64,000 bases of DNA. It comes from Nigerium sp. (lineage in GTDB: Bacteria > Actinomycetota > Actinomycetes > Propionibacteriales > Propionibacteriaceae). Below the pieces are notes generated by a model. It was not told where the DNA came from. It saw only the letters and a program-made list of their open reading frames with translations, and did not search any database. Of this stretch, positions 10,187 through 18,351 are shown piece after piece (positions within the stretch are counted from its first letter, which is position 1; the number at the start of each line of letters is the position of its first letter). Made by a program: the position numbers and the translations under genes. The stretch covers positions 434,001 through 498,000 of the forward strand of contig JADJTH010000001.1 of the NCBI GenBank assembly GCA_016711325.1. The letters run 5' to 3'.

Positions 10187-11437
10187 ATGCCCGACAGTCC
10201 TACCCACGACACCACCCCCACCCCGGATCCCGCAGCCCGGCCGTCCGCGCCGCCGGCCAGGCAGCAGGCGCCGGTCCCGGCCGGGTATCCGCCGGTACCT
10301 CCGCCCTACCCGCCGATGGCGCCACCGAAGAAGCAGTCCGGTTTCAAGCACGGCTTCGGGCTGGGCGCCGGCATCGGGCTCGGTTTCGGCGCGGCCATGG
10401 TGGTGTTGTCGGTCGTGAGTTCCGTGCTCGCGATCATCGCCATGATGGCGTTCGGGGCGATGGCTGGTTCGCTGGTGTCGGCCACCCCGGGATCGATGGA
10501 GACCCTGAGCACCGTGTGGGGTCCGGAGTCCGCCACCGGCAAGCTGCGCTCCATCCCCGTCCGGGGCGCCATCCAGACCAGCGGCACCGACGGCCTGTTC
10601 GCCTCGTCCGGCGTGTACGGCTACGAGGTCGCCGATGTGATCGACGGGCTCGACGCCAAGGACGCGGACGCCCTGGTGCTGATGCTCGACACCCCCGGCG
10701 GCTCCGTCACCGGCTCCCGCGCCATGGCGGACGCCGTCGACCGCTACAGGGAGCGCACCGGCAAGAAGGTGTTCGCGTTCGTCGAATCGATGTCGGCGTC
10801 CGGCGGCATGTACACGATGGCCGGCGCCGACGAGATCGTCGCCGACCACGGCAGCATCGTCGGCAGCGTCGGCGTCATCATGGGGCCCATCGAGCGCTAC
10901 CGTGACGTGACCAGCATGGGCTCCCTGCTCACCGGCTCGGTGACCGCGCGCGAGATCACCAGCGAGTACCTCACCGCGGGCAAGCACAAGGACGCGGGCA
11001 CCCCGTTCCGCGACCTGACCCCGGCCGAACGCGACGAACTCACGTCGATCATCACCGCGATGTACGACGACTTCGTCACCCACGTGGCCACCAAGCGCGA
11101 CATCCCCCGCGAGACGATCGTCAACGAACTCGGCGCCCAGATCTTCACCGGCGCCCGCGCCCAGGAGGTTGGCTACATCGACGCCACCATGGGCCGTGAT
11201 GAGGCGATGCGCCACTTCGCCGCGGCGGCGGGGCTCGATCCCGCGCAGACGAAGGTCGTCGAGTCGGTCGGCCCGGCCTCGTGGACGAGCCTGTTCGGTC
11301 TCGAGCAGCGTCCGTGGGGCGTGTCGCCGGCCGCGAAGGCCGAGGGGGGTCAGCCCGCGCGGGTCACCGCCAAGCTGTGCACCGAGTCCCGGACGCCCCT
11401 GCTCCTCCACGGAGCTCTCGCGGCCTCCTGCGCCTGA
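10187..11437 (+). CDS. sppA: Signal peptide peptidase SppA (S49 family)
   Basis: 416-residue membrane-anchored serine protease of family S49, which degrades cleaved signal peptides and membrane peptides. A Pro-rich cytosolic tail (residues 1-45, PPVPPPYPPMAPP) precedes one Gly/Ala-rich membrane segment (about 55-95). The protease core contains LMLDTPGGSVTGSR and the nucleophile region FVESMSASGGMYTMA, followed by GSIVGSVGVIMG, all typical of SppA. The single protease domain matches the short bacterial form. GCGAGGAG lies 6 bases before the ATG. The gene converges on glyA, with a large hairpin between. Confidence 0.92.
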   Translation: MPDSPTHDTTPTPDPAARPSAPPARQQAPVPAGYPPVPPPYPPMAPPKKQSGFKHGFGLGAGIGLGFGAAMVVLSVVSSVLAIIAMMAFGAMAGSLVSATPGSMETLSTVWGPESATGKLRSIPVRGAIQTSGTDGLFASSGVYGYEVADVIDGLDAKDADALVLMLDTPGGSVTGSRAMADAVDRYRERTGKKVFAFVESMSASGGMYTMAGADEIVADHGSIVGSVGVIMGPIERYRDVTSMGSLLTGSVTAREITSEYLTAGKHKDAGTPFRDLTPAERDELTSIITAMYDDFVTHVATKRDIPRETIVNELGAQIFTGARAQEVGYIDATMGRDEAMRHFAAAAGLDPAQTKVVESVGPASWTSLFGLEQRPWGVSPAAKAEGGQPARVTAKLCTESRTPLLLHGALAASCA

Positions 11438-11445
11438 TCCTTCTC

Positions 11446-11503
11446 GCCTACGACAAGAACTCTCGCCCACGGAATTCCGTGGGCGAGAGTTCTTTTCGTA
11501 GGC
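11446..11503. terminator. Large bidirectional hairpin between sppA and glyA
   Basis: A 58-base dyad symmetric about GGAATTCC. The inner 40 bases (11455-11494) are a perfect palindrome, and 9 more pairs follow outward after one C/T mismatch (11454/11495). Placed between two convergent genes, it can terminate both. It is far longer than the other terminators in the window. Confidence 0.9.
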
Positions 11504-11528
11504 AACAACCGAGCGGGCTCGGATGGTG

Positions 11529-12971
11529 TCAGAGGTGCAGGCCCGGGTAGAGCGGGTTGGCGTCGAGCAGTTCGGCGGAGGCGGCCTTCGTGCGTGCGGC
11601 AACTCCGTCGGCGAGGGCGTACTTCGCCTTGCCGGGCTGTCCGGTGGACGCCGTGACCGGCGTGGTGGCCTTCAGGACGTCCACCATCAACCCGGCGACC
11701 GCGTCGAACTCGGCCGCGCCGAAGCCGCGGGAGGTGAGGGCCGGCGTCCCGATGCGGATGCCCGAGGTGTACCAGGCGCCGTTCGGGTCGCGCGGGATCG
11801 AGTTGCGGTTGGTGACCACGCCCGAATCCAGCAGCGCCGACTCGGCCTGACGGCCGGTGAGGCCGAAGGACGACGCGACGTCCAGCAGCACCAGATGGTT
11901 GTCGGTGCCGTCGGTGACCAGCTTCACACCGCGCTTCATCAGGCCCTCGGCCAGCGTCTTCGCGTTGTCGGCGACCCGCTGCGCGTAGGCCTGGAAGTCG
12001 TCGGTGCGCGCCTCGGCGAACGCCACCGCCTTGGCCGCCATGACGTGCGACAGCGGACCCCCGAGCACCATCGGGCAGCCCTTGTCGACGGCGTCGGAGT
12101 ACTCCTTGGTCGCGAGCACGAAGCCGCCGCGCGGACCGCGCAGGCTCTTGTGGGTGGTGGACGCCACGACGTCGGCGTAGGGAATGGGGTTCTCCTCGCC
12201 GGTGAACACCTTGCCGGCGACCAGACCCGCGAAGTGCGCCATGTCGACGAACAAGGTGGCGCCCACGGCGTCCGCGATCTCGCGCATCGTCGCGAAGTTC
12301 AGCCGGCGAGGGTAGGCGGAGTAACCGGCGACGATGATGAGCGGCTTGAACTCGCGCGCGTCGGCGAGCAGCTTGTCGTAGTCGACCAGGCCGCTCTCGG
12401 GATCGGTGCCGTAGCTGTGCTGCTCGAACATCTTGCCCGAGATGTTGTGCCGGAAGCCGTGGGTGAGGTGACCGCCGGCGTCCAGGCTCATGCCCATGAC
12501 GCGCTGGGCGTTGAACTCGCGGCGCAACGCCTCCCAGTCGGCGTGGCTGAGGTCGTTGACGTTCTTCGCGCCCAGGCGCGCAAGCGCGGGCGACTCGATG
12601 CGGGTGTTCAGGATCGCCCAGTATGCGACCAGGTTGGCGTCGATGCCCGAGTGCGGCTGCACGTAGGCGTACTCGGCGCCGAACAGCTCGCGGGCGTGCT
12701 CGGCCGCGACGGATTCGACGGTGTCGACGTTCTGGCAGCCGGCGTAGAAGCGGTGACCGACCGTACCCTCGGCGTACTTGTCGCTCAGCCAGTTGCCCAT
12801 GGTGAGCAGGGTCGCCAACGAGGCGTAGTTCTCGGACGCGATGAGCTTCAGCGAGGCGCGCTGGTCGGCCAGTTCGGACGCGATGGCGTCGCCGATGCGC
12901 GGCTCGACGGAGGCGATGACGGACAGGGCTTGGCCGAAGGCGCTGGACGCCGTGGCGGCGAGATCGGACAC
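11529..12971 (-). CDS. glyA: Serine hydroxymethyltransferase (long form)
   Basis: PLP enzyme that interconverts serine and glycine with transfer of a one-carbon unit to tetrahydrofolate. The PLP Lys is K275 in STTHKSLRGPRGG; YAEGTVGHRFYAGC, VQPHSG and DAGGHLTHGF are also typical. At 480 residues it is about 60 longer than the usual form. About 35 extra residues (ESPALARLGAKNVNDLSHAD and the following helix) separate the ANLVAYWA helix from DAGGHLTHG, placing it in a long SHMT subgroup. The GTG start has AGAAGGAG 8 bases upstream. ispF follows after about 100 bases on the upstream side. Confidence 0.95.
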   Translation of the reverse strand: MSDLAATASSAFGQALSVIASVEPRIGDAIASELADQRASLKLIASENYASLATLLTMGNWLSDKYAEGTVGHRFYAGCQNVDTVESVAAEHARELFGAEYAYVQPHSGIDANLVAYWAILNTRIESPALARLGAKNVNDLSHADWEALRREFNAQRVMGMSLDAGGHLTHGFRHNISGKMFEQHSYGTDPESGLVDYDKLLADAREFKPLIIVAGYSAYPRRLNFATMREIADAVGATLFVDMAHFAGLVAGKVFTGEENPIPYADVVASTTHKSLRGPRGGFVLATKEYSDAVDKGCPMVLGGPLSHVMAAKAVAFAEARTDDFQAYAQRVADNAKTLAEGLMKRGVKLVTDGTDNHLVLLDVASSFGLTGRQAESALLDSGVVTNRNSIPRDPNGAWYTSGIRIGTPALTSRGFGAAEFDAVAGLMVDVLKATTPVTASTGQPGKAKYALADGVAARTKAASAELLDANPLYPGLHL

Positions 12972-13074
12972 AGGGAGAACTCCTTCTGGTGCGGTGCCAC
13001 CAATCTACGACAAGGCGTCGCGCTGGGCGTCCGCAGGGCGCGGCAGTGGACCGCTGGGGAGCCGCGCGGCCCGA

Positions 13075-13548
13075 TCAGCGGCGGGCCGTCGTCAGCAGCG
13101 CCGTCGCGACCGCCGCAACGCCCTCGCCCCGGCCCGTGAGCCCGAGCCCGTCGGTCGTGGTGGCGGACACGCTCACGGGGGCGCCCACGGCGTCCGCCAT
13201 CGCCGCCTCCGCCTCGGCGCGACGCTCGGCCATGCGCGGACGGTTGCCGATCACCTGGACGGCCACGTGCTCGATCGCGAAGCCCGCCGCGCGGACGCGG
13301 CGCGCGGTCTCGACCAGGAAGGCCGCACCGGACGCGCCCGCCCACGCCGGATCGGACGTTCCGTAGTTCGAGCCCAGATCGCCCAGCCCGGACGCCGACA
13401 GCAGCGCGTCGCAGACCGCGTGGGCGGCGACGTCTCCGTCGGAGTGCCCCGACAGCCCCGCGCGTTCCTCGGGGAACGACAGGCATGCGCAGTGCATCGG
13501 AACGCCCGCCGCCAGGGCGTGCACGTCCGTGCCGATGCCGACCCTCAT
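13075..13548 (-). CDS. ispF: 2-C-methyl-D-erythritol 2,4-cyclodiphosphate synthase
   Basis: Fifth enzyme of the non-mevalonate isoprenoid pathway; forms MEcPP. The 157-residue length is normal. Metal-binding DVHAL (residues 8-12), the HSDGDVAAHAVCDALL segment (34-49) and the C-terminal TTDGLGLTGRGEGVAA motif are all present. Its start overlaps the ispD stop by 4 bases, so the two steps of the pathway are translationally coupled. Confidence 0.95.
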   Translation of the reverse strand: MRVGIGTDVHALAAGVPMHCACLSFPEERAGLSGHSDGDVAAHAVCDALLSASGLGDLGSNYGTSDPAWAGASGAAFLVETARRVRAAGFAIEHVAVQVIGNRPRMAERRAEAEAAMADAVGAPVSVSATTTDGLGLTGRGEGVAAVATALLTTARR

Positions 13549-14273
13549 CGCGCGGGACCCTGGCCGTCGTGGGCGGCCAAAGCCTCGGCCACGAGCAGGT
13601 CCAACGGGTCGGTCACCTTGAACGAGCGCCGCGATCCCTCGACCAGCGACACGACGCAGCCCAGGTATTCGGCGGCGGCCGCGTCGTCGGTGACGATCGT
13701 GCCGGTGTCGGCCAGCGCGGCGTGGGCGTCCGTCAAGACACCGCGGCGAAAGCCCTGCGGGGTCTGGATCGCGCGCAACCGCGAACGGTCCACCACGGCC
13801 GACCCGGCATCGTGCACCTCGCGGATGGTGTCGGAGACGGCGATCGCGGGAATCACCGCGTCCGCGCCCTCACGGACCGCCGCGATCACCCGCGCCACGA
13901 CCTCGGCGGGCACGAACGCGCGCGCCGCGTCGTGGACGAGCACCACGTCGCCGGACGTCTCGTCTGCGCCACCGGACGGCAGTGCCGCCAGCCCGCGGGC
14001 CACCGAGTGCTGGCGTTCCGCCCCGCCCGCGGTGATGACGACCGGGATCGGCGCTGCGGCCAGCGCCACCTCGAAGGCCGCACGCTCGCCCGCGGGAACC
14101 ACCACCACCGCCTCGGCCACACCGCCGGCGCCCAATTGCGCGACCGCTCTCACCACCAGGGGGACGCCCGCCACCTCGACGAGCGCCTTCGGCACGGTCG
14201 CGCCGAGCCGGGAACCGGAACCGGCCGCCACCACAATGGCGACGACCGGCTGAAGACCGAGCGGGGTGTTCAT
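13545..14273 (-). CDS. ispD: 2-C-methyl-D-erythritol 4-phosphate cytidylyltransferase
   Basis: Transfers CMP to MEP in the non-mevalonate pathway. The nucleotide-binding loop VVAAGSGSRLG (about residues 14-24) followed by PKAL, the RQHSVARGL segment (about 87-95), VLVHDAARAFV (about 110-120) and TDDAAAAEYLG (about 194-204) identify it. It lies between carD and ispF in the same order as in Mycobacterium tuberculosis; the gap to carD is only 6 bases, so carD-ispD-ispF is an operon. Confidence 0.95.
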   Translation of the reverse strand: MNTPLGLQPVVAIVVAAGSGSRLGATVPKALVEVAGVPLVVRAVAQLGAGGVAEAVVVVPAGERAAFEVALAAAPIPVVITAGGAERQHSVARGLAALPSGGADETSGDVVLVHDAARAFVPAEVVARVIAAVREGADAVIPAIAVSDTIREVHDAGSAVVDRSRLRAIQTPQGFRRGVLTDAHAALADTGTIVTDDAAAAEYLGCVVSLVEGSRRSFKVTDPLDLLVAEALAAHDGQGPAR

Positions 14274-14279
14274 GGCCGG

Positions 14280-14765
14280 CTAGGACGCCAGCACCTCGTC
14301 GAGCATGATCTCGGCGCGGTCGTCGGAGACCTTCTCGGCCAGCGCCAGTTCGGAGACCAGGATCTGCCGGGCCTTCGCCAGCATCCGCTTCTCGCCCGCC
14401 GACAATCCACGCTCGCGCTCCCGGCGCCACAGATCGCGAACGACCTCGGCGACCTTCATCACGTTGCCCGAATGCAGCTTCTCGAGGTTGGCCTTGTAGC
14501 GGCGCGACCAGTTGGTCGGCTCCTCGGCGTGCGGTGCACGCAGGACGTTGAAGACGCGCTCGAGGCCATCCGCATCGACGACGTCGCGCACGCCGACGAG
14601 GTCGAGGTTGCACGCGGGGACTCGCACCACCAGATCGGTTTGACCTACGATGCGTAGCACGAGGTAGAGCCGCTCCTCGCCTTTGATCGTCCGGGTTTCG
14701 ATGTCTTCGATGACGGCCGCACCATGATTCGGGTAGACAACCGTTTCGCCGACTGCAAAAGTCAT
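14280..14765 (-). CDS. carD: CarD-family RNA polymerase-binding regulator
   Basis: 161-residue global regulator that binds the RNA polymerase beta subunit and stabilises open complexes, notably at rRNA promoters. It matches mycobacterial CarD over its whole length: N-terminal Tudor-like domain VGETVVYPNHGAAVIEDIE, then VGVRDVV, FNVLRAPHAEEPTNWSRRYKAN and the C-terminal helical block LSAGEKRMLAKARQIL. The ATG at 14765 is chosen because CarD begins at this point and GGAAAGGGG lies just upstream; a longer frame exists. It is divergent from lpqE. Confidence 0.96.
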   Translation of the reverse strand: MTFAVGETVVYPNHGAAVIEDIETRTIKGEERLYLVLRIVGQTDLVVRVPACNLDLVGVRDVVDADGLERVFNVLRAPHAEEPTNWSRRYKANLEKLHSGNVMKVAEVVRDLWRRERERGLSAGEKRMLAKARQILVSELALAEKVSDDRAEIMLDEVLAS

Positions 14766-14993
14766 ATCGTTGACCCCTTTCCCAACCTCCACCATACCAT
14801 GCGCCACTAGCACCGATCCGGGCGTCTCCCCTTGCCAACCCCCGCTCGCCCGGCTTGACAAGCGGCCAGATCTATGCTCGGCGCCGCAGCGGCCGAACAG
14901 TGACCTGAGCGAGACCAGCGCGGCTAACGCTGGGCCGCGCGGGTTCGTTATTGTGTGCGCCAGTGAGACGTTTCGATCGAGGAGGCTCCTGAC

Positions 14994-15578
14994 ATGGAAT
15001 CCAGCACCCGCCACCGTCGCCGGGTCGCGCGGGCACTGATCGCCGGAGTGAGCGCCGCATTGCTGCTGACCGGCTGCGGTTTCGGCGCCCAGACCCTCCA
15101 GCCCTACACACCGGCTCACGGCGTGAGCATCGACGTGACCGCGAGCGAGAGCAACCGCCAGCTCAAGGTCCGCAATCTGCTGATCGTCGCCGGCGAGTCG
15201 GGCGAGGGCGTGGTGTCGGCGTCCGTCGTGTCGCCGGTGGCCGACAGCCTCGTCGACGTGAGCGGGACGCCGCTGAAGGCCGACGGCACCAAGGGCACCC
15301 CACTCAGTGTCACCAAGGCCGCCGACGTCGCGCTCAAGCCCGATCAGCTCGTCGTGCTGACGACTCCCGAGCCAGCCGTCCGGGTGGCCAGCCCCGATCT
15401 GCGCCCGGGTCTCACGGCCGACGTGACGCTGACGTTCGCCTCCGGTCGCACGGCGCAGGCCATCGTCCCGGTCATGAGCTACGACGACGCGATCTACGCC
15501 ACGGTGTCGCCGGCACCCGCGTCCACGGCGGCAGCGACCGCTGAGACCGAGACACCGGCTCCGACCCCCACCCCGTGA
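14994..15578 (+). CDS. lpqE: LpqE-like lipoprotein
   Basis: 194-residue exported lipoprotein. The N-terminus has basic residues (RHRRR), a hydrophobic stretch and the lipobox LLTGC (about residues 22-26), so lipidation on that Cys is expected. The mature part is beta-rich with a Thr/Pro/Ala tail. Position opposite carD and overall pattern match LpqE of Mycobacterium; the role of LpqE is unknown. AGGAGG precedes the ATG by 7 bases. Confidence 0.78.
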   Translation: MESSTRHRRRVARALIAGVSAALLLTGCGFGAQTLQPYTPAHGVSIDVTASESNRQLKVRNLLIVAGESGEGVVSASVVSPVADSLVDVSGTPLKADGTKGTPLSVTKAADVALKPDQLVVLTTPEPAVRVASPDLRPGLTADVTLTFASGRTAQAIVPVMSYDDAIYATVSPAPASTAAATAETETPAPTPTP

Positions 15579-15585
15579 CAACCAT

Positions 15586-15624
15586 GCGGTGATGCCGGAC
15601 GCCCAGGGCGTCCGGCATCACCGC
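15586..15624. terminator. Bidirectional terminator between lpqE and regX3
   Basis: Perfect 18-bp stem (15586-15603 with 15607-15624) and a 3-base loop, located between convergent genes. Its inner arms are an inverted pair of the heptamer GGACGCC/GGCGTCC. Confidence 0.9.
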
Positions 15625-15637
15625 GTTCACCCCGAGG

Positions 15638-16315
15638 TCAGCTCTCGAACTTGTAGCCCAACCCGCGCACGGTGAGCAGCCACCGCGGATTGGCCGGGTC
15701 GGATTCGATCTTGCCCCGTAGACGCTTGACGTGAACGTCGAGGGTCTTGGTGTCCCCCACGTAGTCGGCGCCCCATACCCGGTCGATGAGCTGACCGCGA
15801 GTGAGGACCCGCCCCGAGTTGCGCAGCAGCATCTCCAGCAGCTCGAATTCCTTGAGCGCCAGCTTCACCGGTTTTCCGTCCACCCAGACCTCGTGGCGCT
15901 CGACGTCCATGCGGACGCCCGCCGCCTGGAGCACGTCGGGCAGCAACTCGGCGTCGGCGCCGCGCCGCAGCACGGCGCGGATGCGTGCCACCAGTTCGCG
16001 GTGACTGAACGGTTTGGTGACGTAGTCGTCTGCGCCGAGCTCGAGCCCGACGACTTTGTCGATCTCGGCGTCGCGGGCGGTGACCATGATGATCGGCACC
16101 GTGCTGGTCTGACGCAGCCGCCGGCAGACCTCGGTGCCCGACAGGCCCGGCATCATCAGGTCGAGCAGCACGATGTCGGCGCCGAACCGCTCGAACTGGG
16201 CCAGGCCCTCGACGCCGTCGGACGCCAGGATCACCTCGAACCCCTCGCGCGTCAGCATGAAGCTCAACGCGTCGCGGTAGCTGCCCTCGTCCTCCACGAT
16301 GAGCACCACACTCAT
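15638..16315 (-). CDS. regX3: Two-component response regulator RegX3
   Basis: 225-residue OmpR/PhoB-type regulator that acts with SenX3 in phosphate-limitation signalling. The receiver domain (1-120) has the acidic pocket VEDE (about 7-10), the phospho-acceptor Asp in IVLLDLMMPG (about 48-57), the Thr of MVTARD and the Lys of YVTKPF (about 98-103). The winged-helix domain ends in DTKTLDVHVKRLRGKIE and TVRGLGYKFES. The start overlaps the senX3 stop as ATGA, so the pair is translationally coupled. Confidence 0.93.
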   Translation of the reverse strand: MSVVLIVEDEGSYRDALSFMLTREGFEVILASDGVEGLAQFERFGADIVLLDLMMPGLSGTEVCRRLRQTSTVPIIMVTARDAEIDKVVGLELGADDYVTKPFSHRELVARIRAVLRRGADAELLPDVLQAAGVRMDVERHEVWVDGKPVKLALKEFELLEMLLRNSGRVLTRGQLIDRVWGADYVGDTKTLDVHVKRLRGKIESDPANPRWLLTVRGLGYKFES

Positions 16316-17436
16316 GTTTCGTCCCCGTTCTCCGCTGCCCGCGGCAGGCTGATGGTGAAGGTCGATCCCGCACCCGGTTTGCTCCAGACGGTGACGCCGC
16401 CGCCGTGCGCCTCCGCGATCTCGCGGGCGATGGCCAGCCCCAGACCGGTCCCGCCGGTGCGGCGACTCCGCGCGTAGTCCACGCGGTAGAAGCGTTCGAA
16501 GACCCGCTCCTGATCCTCGCGCGCGATGCCGATGCCGTTGTCGGTGACGGCGATCGCGACCTGATCGGCGCCCTCGTCGCGCACGCGACGCACCGAGACG
16601 ACCACGCGCGCTGCGGCGTCCGAGTAGGCGATCGCGTTGTCGACGAGATTGACCAGCGCCGTCACGAGGCTCTCCCGGGCGCCCCGGACGACCAGGCCGG
16701 TCGTGCCGCTGGCGGTGAGGCTGACGCTCCGCTGACTCGCCGCGACCCGGCACCGGTCCAGCGCCTCTGCCACCACGTCGTCGACCTCGACCTCGTCGGG
16801 ACGCCCGATCTGGCCGCCCTGGACGAGCGAGAGCTGCACGATCTGGGCCACCACGTCCGCCAACCGCGCCGACTCGTGCTGGATCGACCGCGCGAAGCGG
16901 GCGACGGCGTCCGGTTCATCGGTGGCCTGCTCCGCGGCCTCGGCCAGCAGCGTGATGGCGCCGATCGGGGTCTTCAGCTCGTGGGTGGCGTTCGCCATGA
17001 AATCGCGCGCGGACTCCAGTACGCGCAGTGCCGCCGCCCGGTCGTCGACCAGGGCCACCACCGTGCCGTCGGCCAGCTTCAGCACCCGCACCGCGAGCTG
17101 CAGGGCGGGACGGCCGGGCCGCACCTGGACGAGGTTGACCGCGGCATCCTCGCCCGTGCGGCGGACGTCGCGCACCATGTCCAGCAGCGCCGGCAGTGCC
17201 ACCCGGTCGCCGCGGACGACCCCCAGATCGGCGGCCGGCGCGTTGGCGGCCACGACGTCGTCCACCTCGCCCACCAGGAACGCGGCGCTGCGCAGGGCGT
17301 CCAACAGCTTGCGCCGCTCCGGCAGCGGGTCGGGCGCGGGAGGGGTGGCCCTGCGGGACGCGAGGACCGCGCCCGCAACTGCGCCGATCACCACGCCGAA
17401 GACCAGGGCGGTCAGGGCTGCGATCGCGGGGGACAC
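16312..17436 (-). CDS. senX3: Sensor histidine kinase SenX3
   Basis: 374-residue membrane sensor kinase. One strong membrane segment (about residues 4-26) is followed by a PAS-like region (about 40-140), the H-box FMANATHELKTPIGAI (phospho-acceptor His near 157), and ATPase N and G boxes NLVDNAIAYSD, VTDNGIGI and GGTGLGLAIAREIAEAHGG. The GTG at 17436 is preferred to the upstream frame opening because TATGCT stands exactly 6 bases before it and the membrane segment follows at once. It is divergent from phoU. Confidence 0.92.
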   Translation of the reverse strand: MSPAIAALTALVFGVVIGAVAGAVLASRRATPPAPDPLPERRKLLDALRSAAFLVGEVDDVVAANAPAADLGVVRGDRVALPALLDMVRDVRRTGEDAAVNLVQVRPGRPALQLAVRVLKLADGTVVALVDDRAAALRVLESARDFMANATHELKTPIGAITLLAEAAEQATDEPDAVARFARSIQHESARLADVVAQIVQLSLVQGGQIGRPDEVEVDDVVAEALDRCRVAASQRSVSLTASGTTGLVVRGARESLVTALVNLVDNAIAYSDAAARVVVSVRRVRDEGADQVAIAVTDNGIGIAREDQERVFERFYRVDYARSRRTGGTGLGLAIAREIAEAHGGGVTVWSKPGAGSTFTISLPRAAENGDET

Positions 17437-17442
17437 GCGGCC

Positions 17443-17448
17443 AGCATA
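17443..17448 (-). promoter_or_regulatory. Leaderless -10 box of senX3
   Basis: TATGCT on the minus strand, then 6 bases, then the GTG at 17436. The PHO-box-like repeats lie about 50-80 bases further upstream. Confidence 0.6.
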
Positions 17449-17498
17449 GGGGGCCCGACCCCGGCGCGAGACCCGCCGGGGGCAGCGCACGCCGTGAG

Positions 17499-17531
17499 GT
17501 TCACCGGCCGTTCACCCGGCGTTGGCCTGGC
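17499..17531 (+). promoter_or_regulatory. PHO-box-like direct repeats between senX3 and phoU
   Basis: Two 11-base units, GTTCACCGGCC (17499-17509) and GTTCACCCGGC (17510-17520), lie head to tail, with a weaker third unit starting GTTGGCC (17521-17531). GTTCACC at an 11-base period is the core of the actinobacterial PhoP/RegX3 PHO box. The site lies in the shared spacer of the two divergent genes, so it could control both. Confidence 0.75.
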
Positions 17532-17613
17532 CGCCCGCCTATGCTTCCACGAACCCGTAGTGTCCACAGTGGTCCTCACTCCCGGGGCCGACCCACGAAC
17601 GCGAAGGAGCGCT

Positions 17614-18279
17614 ATGCGCGCGAGCTACCACGAGGCGTTGTCCTCCGTCGTCGACGACCTGGTCACCATGACCCGGAAGGTCGAGGCTGCGGTCGACGAA
17701 GCGACCCAGGCGCTGCTGTCGGCCGACCTGGCGTCCGCCGAGAAGGTCATCGGCGAGGACGCCGACCTGGACCGCATGCACGACGACCTTGAGAGCCGTT
17801 GTTTCACCCTGCTCGCCCGGCAGGCCCCGGTCGCCGGCGAACTGCGCACCGTGGTCGCCGCGCTCCGCATGGTGGCCGACCTGGCCCGCATGGGCGACCT
17901 CGCCGCCCACGTCGCCAAGATCGCCCGGATGCGCTACCCGCGGGAGGCGGTGCCGGAGTCGATGCGCAGCAATTTCCAGCGGATGTCGAAGCTCGCCAAC
18001 GAGATGGTCGAGCTCGCCGGTCGCACGCTGGCCGAGCGCAACGTGCTCGACGCCGAGAAGATGGCCGACCACGACGAGGAGATCGACGACCTGCGCACGC
18101 TGCAGTTCCGCGTCATGCTGGACGACTCGTGGTCGCACGGCGTCGAGGCCGCCGTCGACTGCGCGCTGCTCGGCCGCTACTACGAGCGGATCGCCGACCA
18201 CGCCGTGCTGATGGGCAGCCGCGTGATCTACCTGGTGACCGGCCTGCACCCCGAGGGCGATCACTGGACGATCGCCTGA
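17614..18279 (+). CDS. phoU: Phosphate signalling protein PhoU
   Basis: 221-residue, all-helical cytosolic protein made of two PhoU repeats, which links the Pst phosphate transporter to the sensor kinase. Characteristic segments are DADLDRMHDDLE (about 49-60), LRTVVAALRMVADLARMGDLAAHVAKIA (about 76-103) and LLGRYYERIADHAV (about 189-202) with the metal-binding E/R/D-x2-D pattern. GAAGGAG precedes the ATG. No pst genes are adjacent; the partner here is the divergent senX3-regX3. Confidence 0.94.
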   Translation: MRASYHEALSSVVDDLVTMTRKVEAAVDEATQALLSADLASAEKVIGEDADLDRMHDDLESRCFTLLARQAPVAGELRTVVAALRMVADLARMGDLAAHVAKIARMRYPREAVPESMRSNFQRMSKLANEMVELAGRTLAERNVLDAEKMADHDEEIDDLRTLQFRVMLDDSWSHGVEAAVDCALLGRYYERIADHAVLMGSRVIYLVTGLHPEGDHWTIA

Positions 18280-18311
18280 GCGCCACCCGAGCCCGCAGCC
18301 CGAACGCACGA

Positions 18312-18339
18312 GTGCCCGGCCCCTCGCGGGGCCGGGCAC
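18312..18339. terminator. Bidirectional terminator between phoU and gpmA
   Basis: Perfect 12-bp GC stem (GTGCCCGGCCCC with its complement) and a TCGC loop between convergent genes. Confidence 0.88.
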
Positions 18340-18351
18340 GGACGCTTCGGC

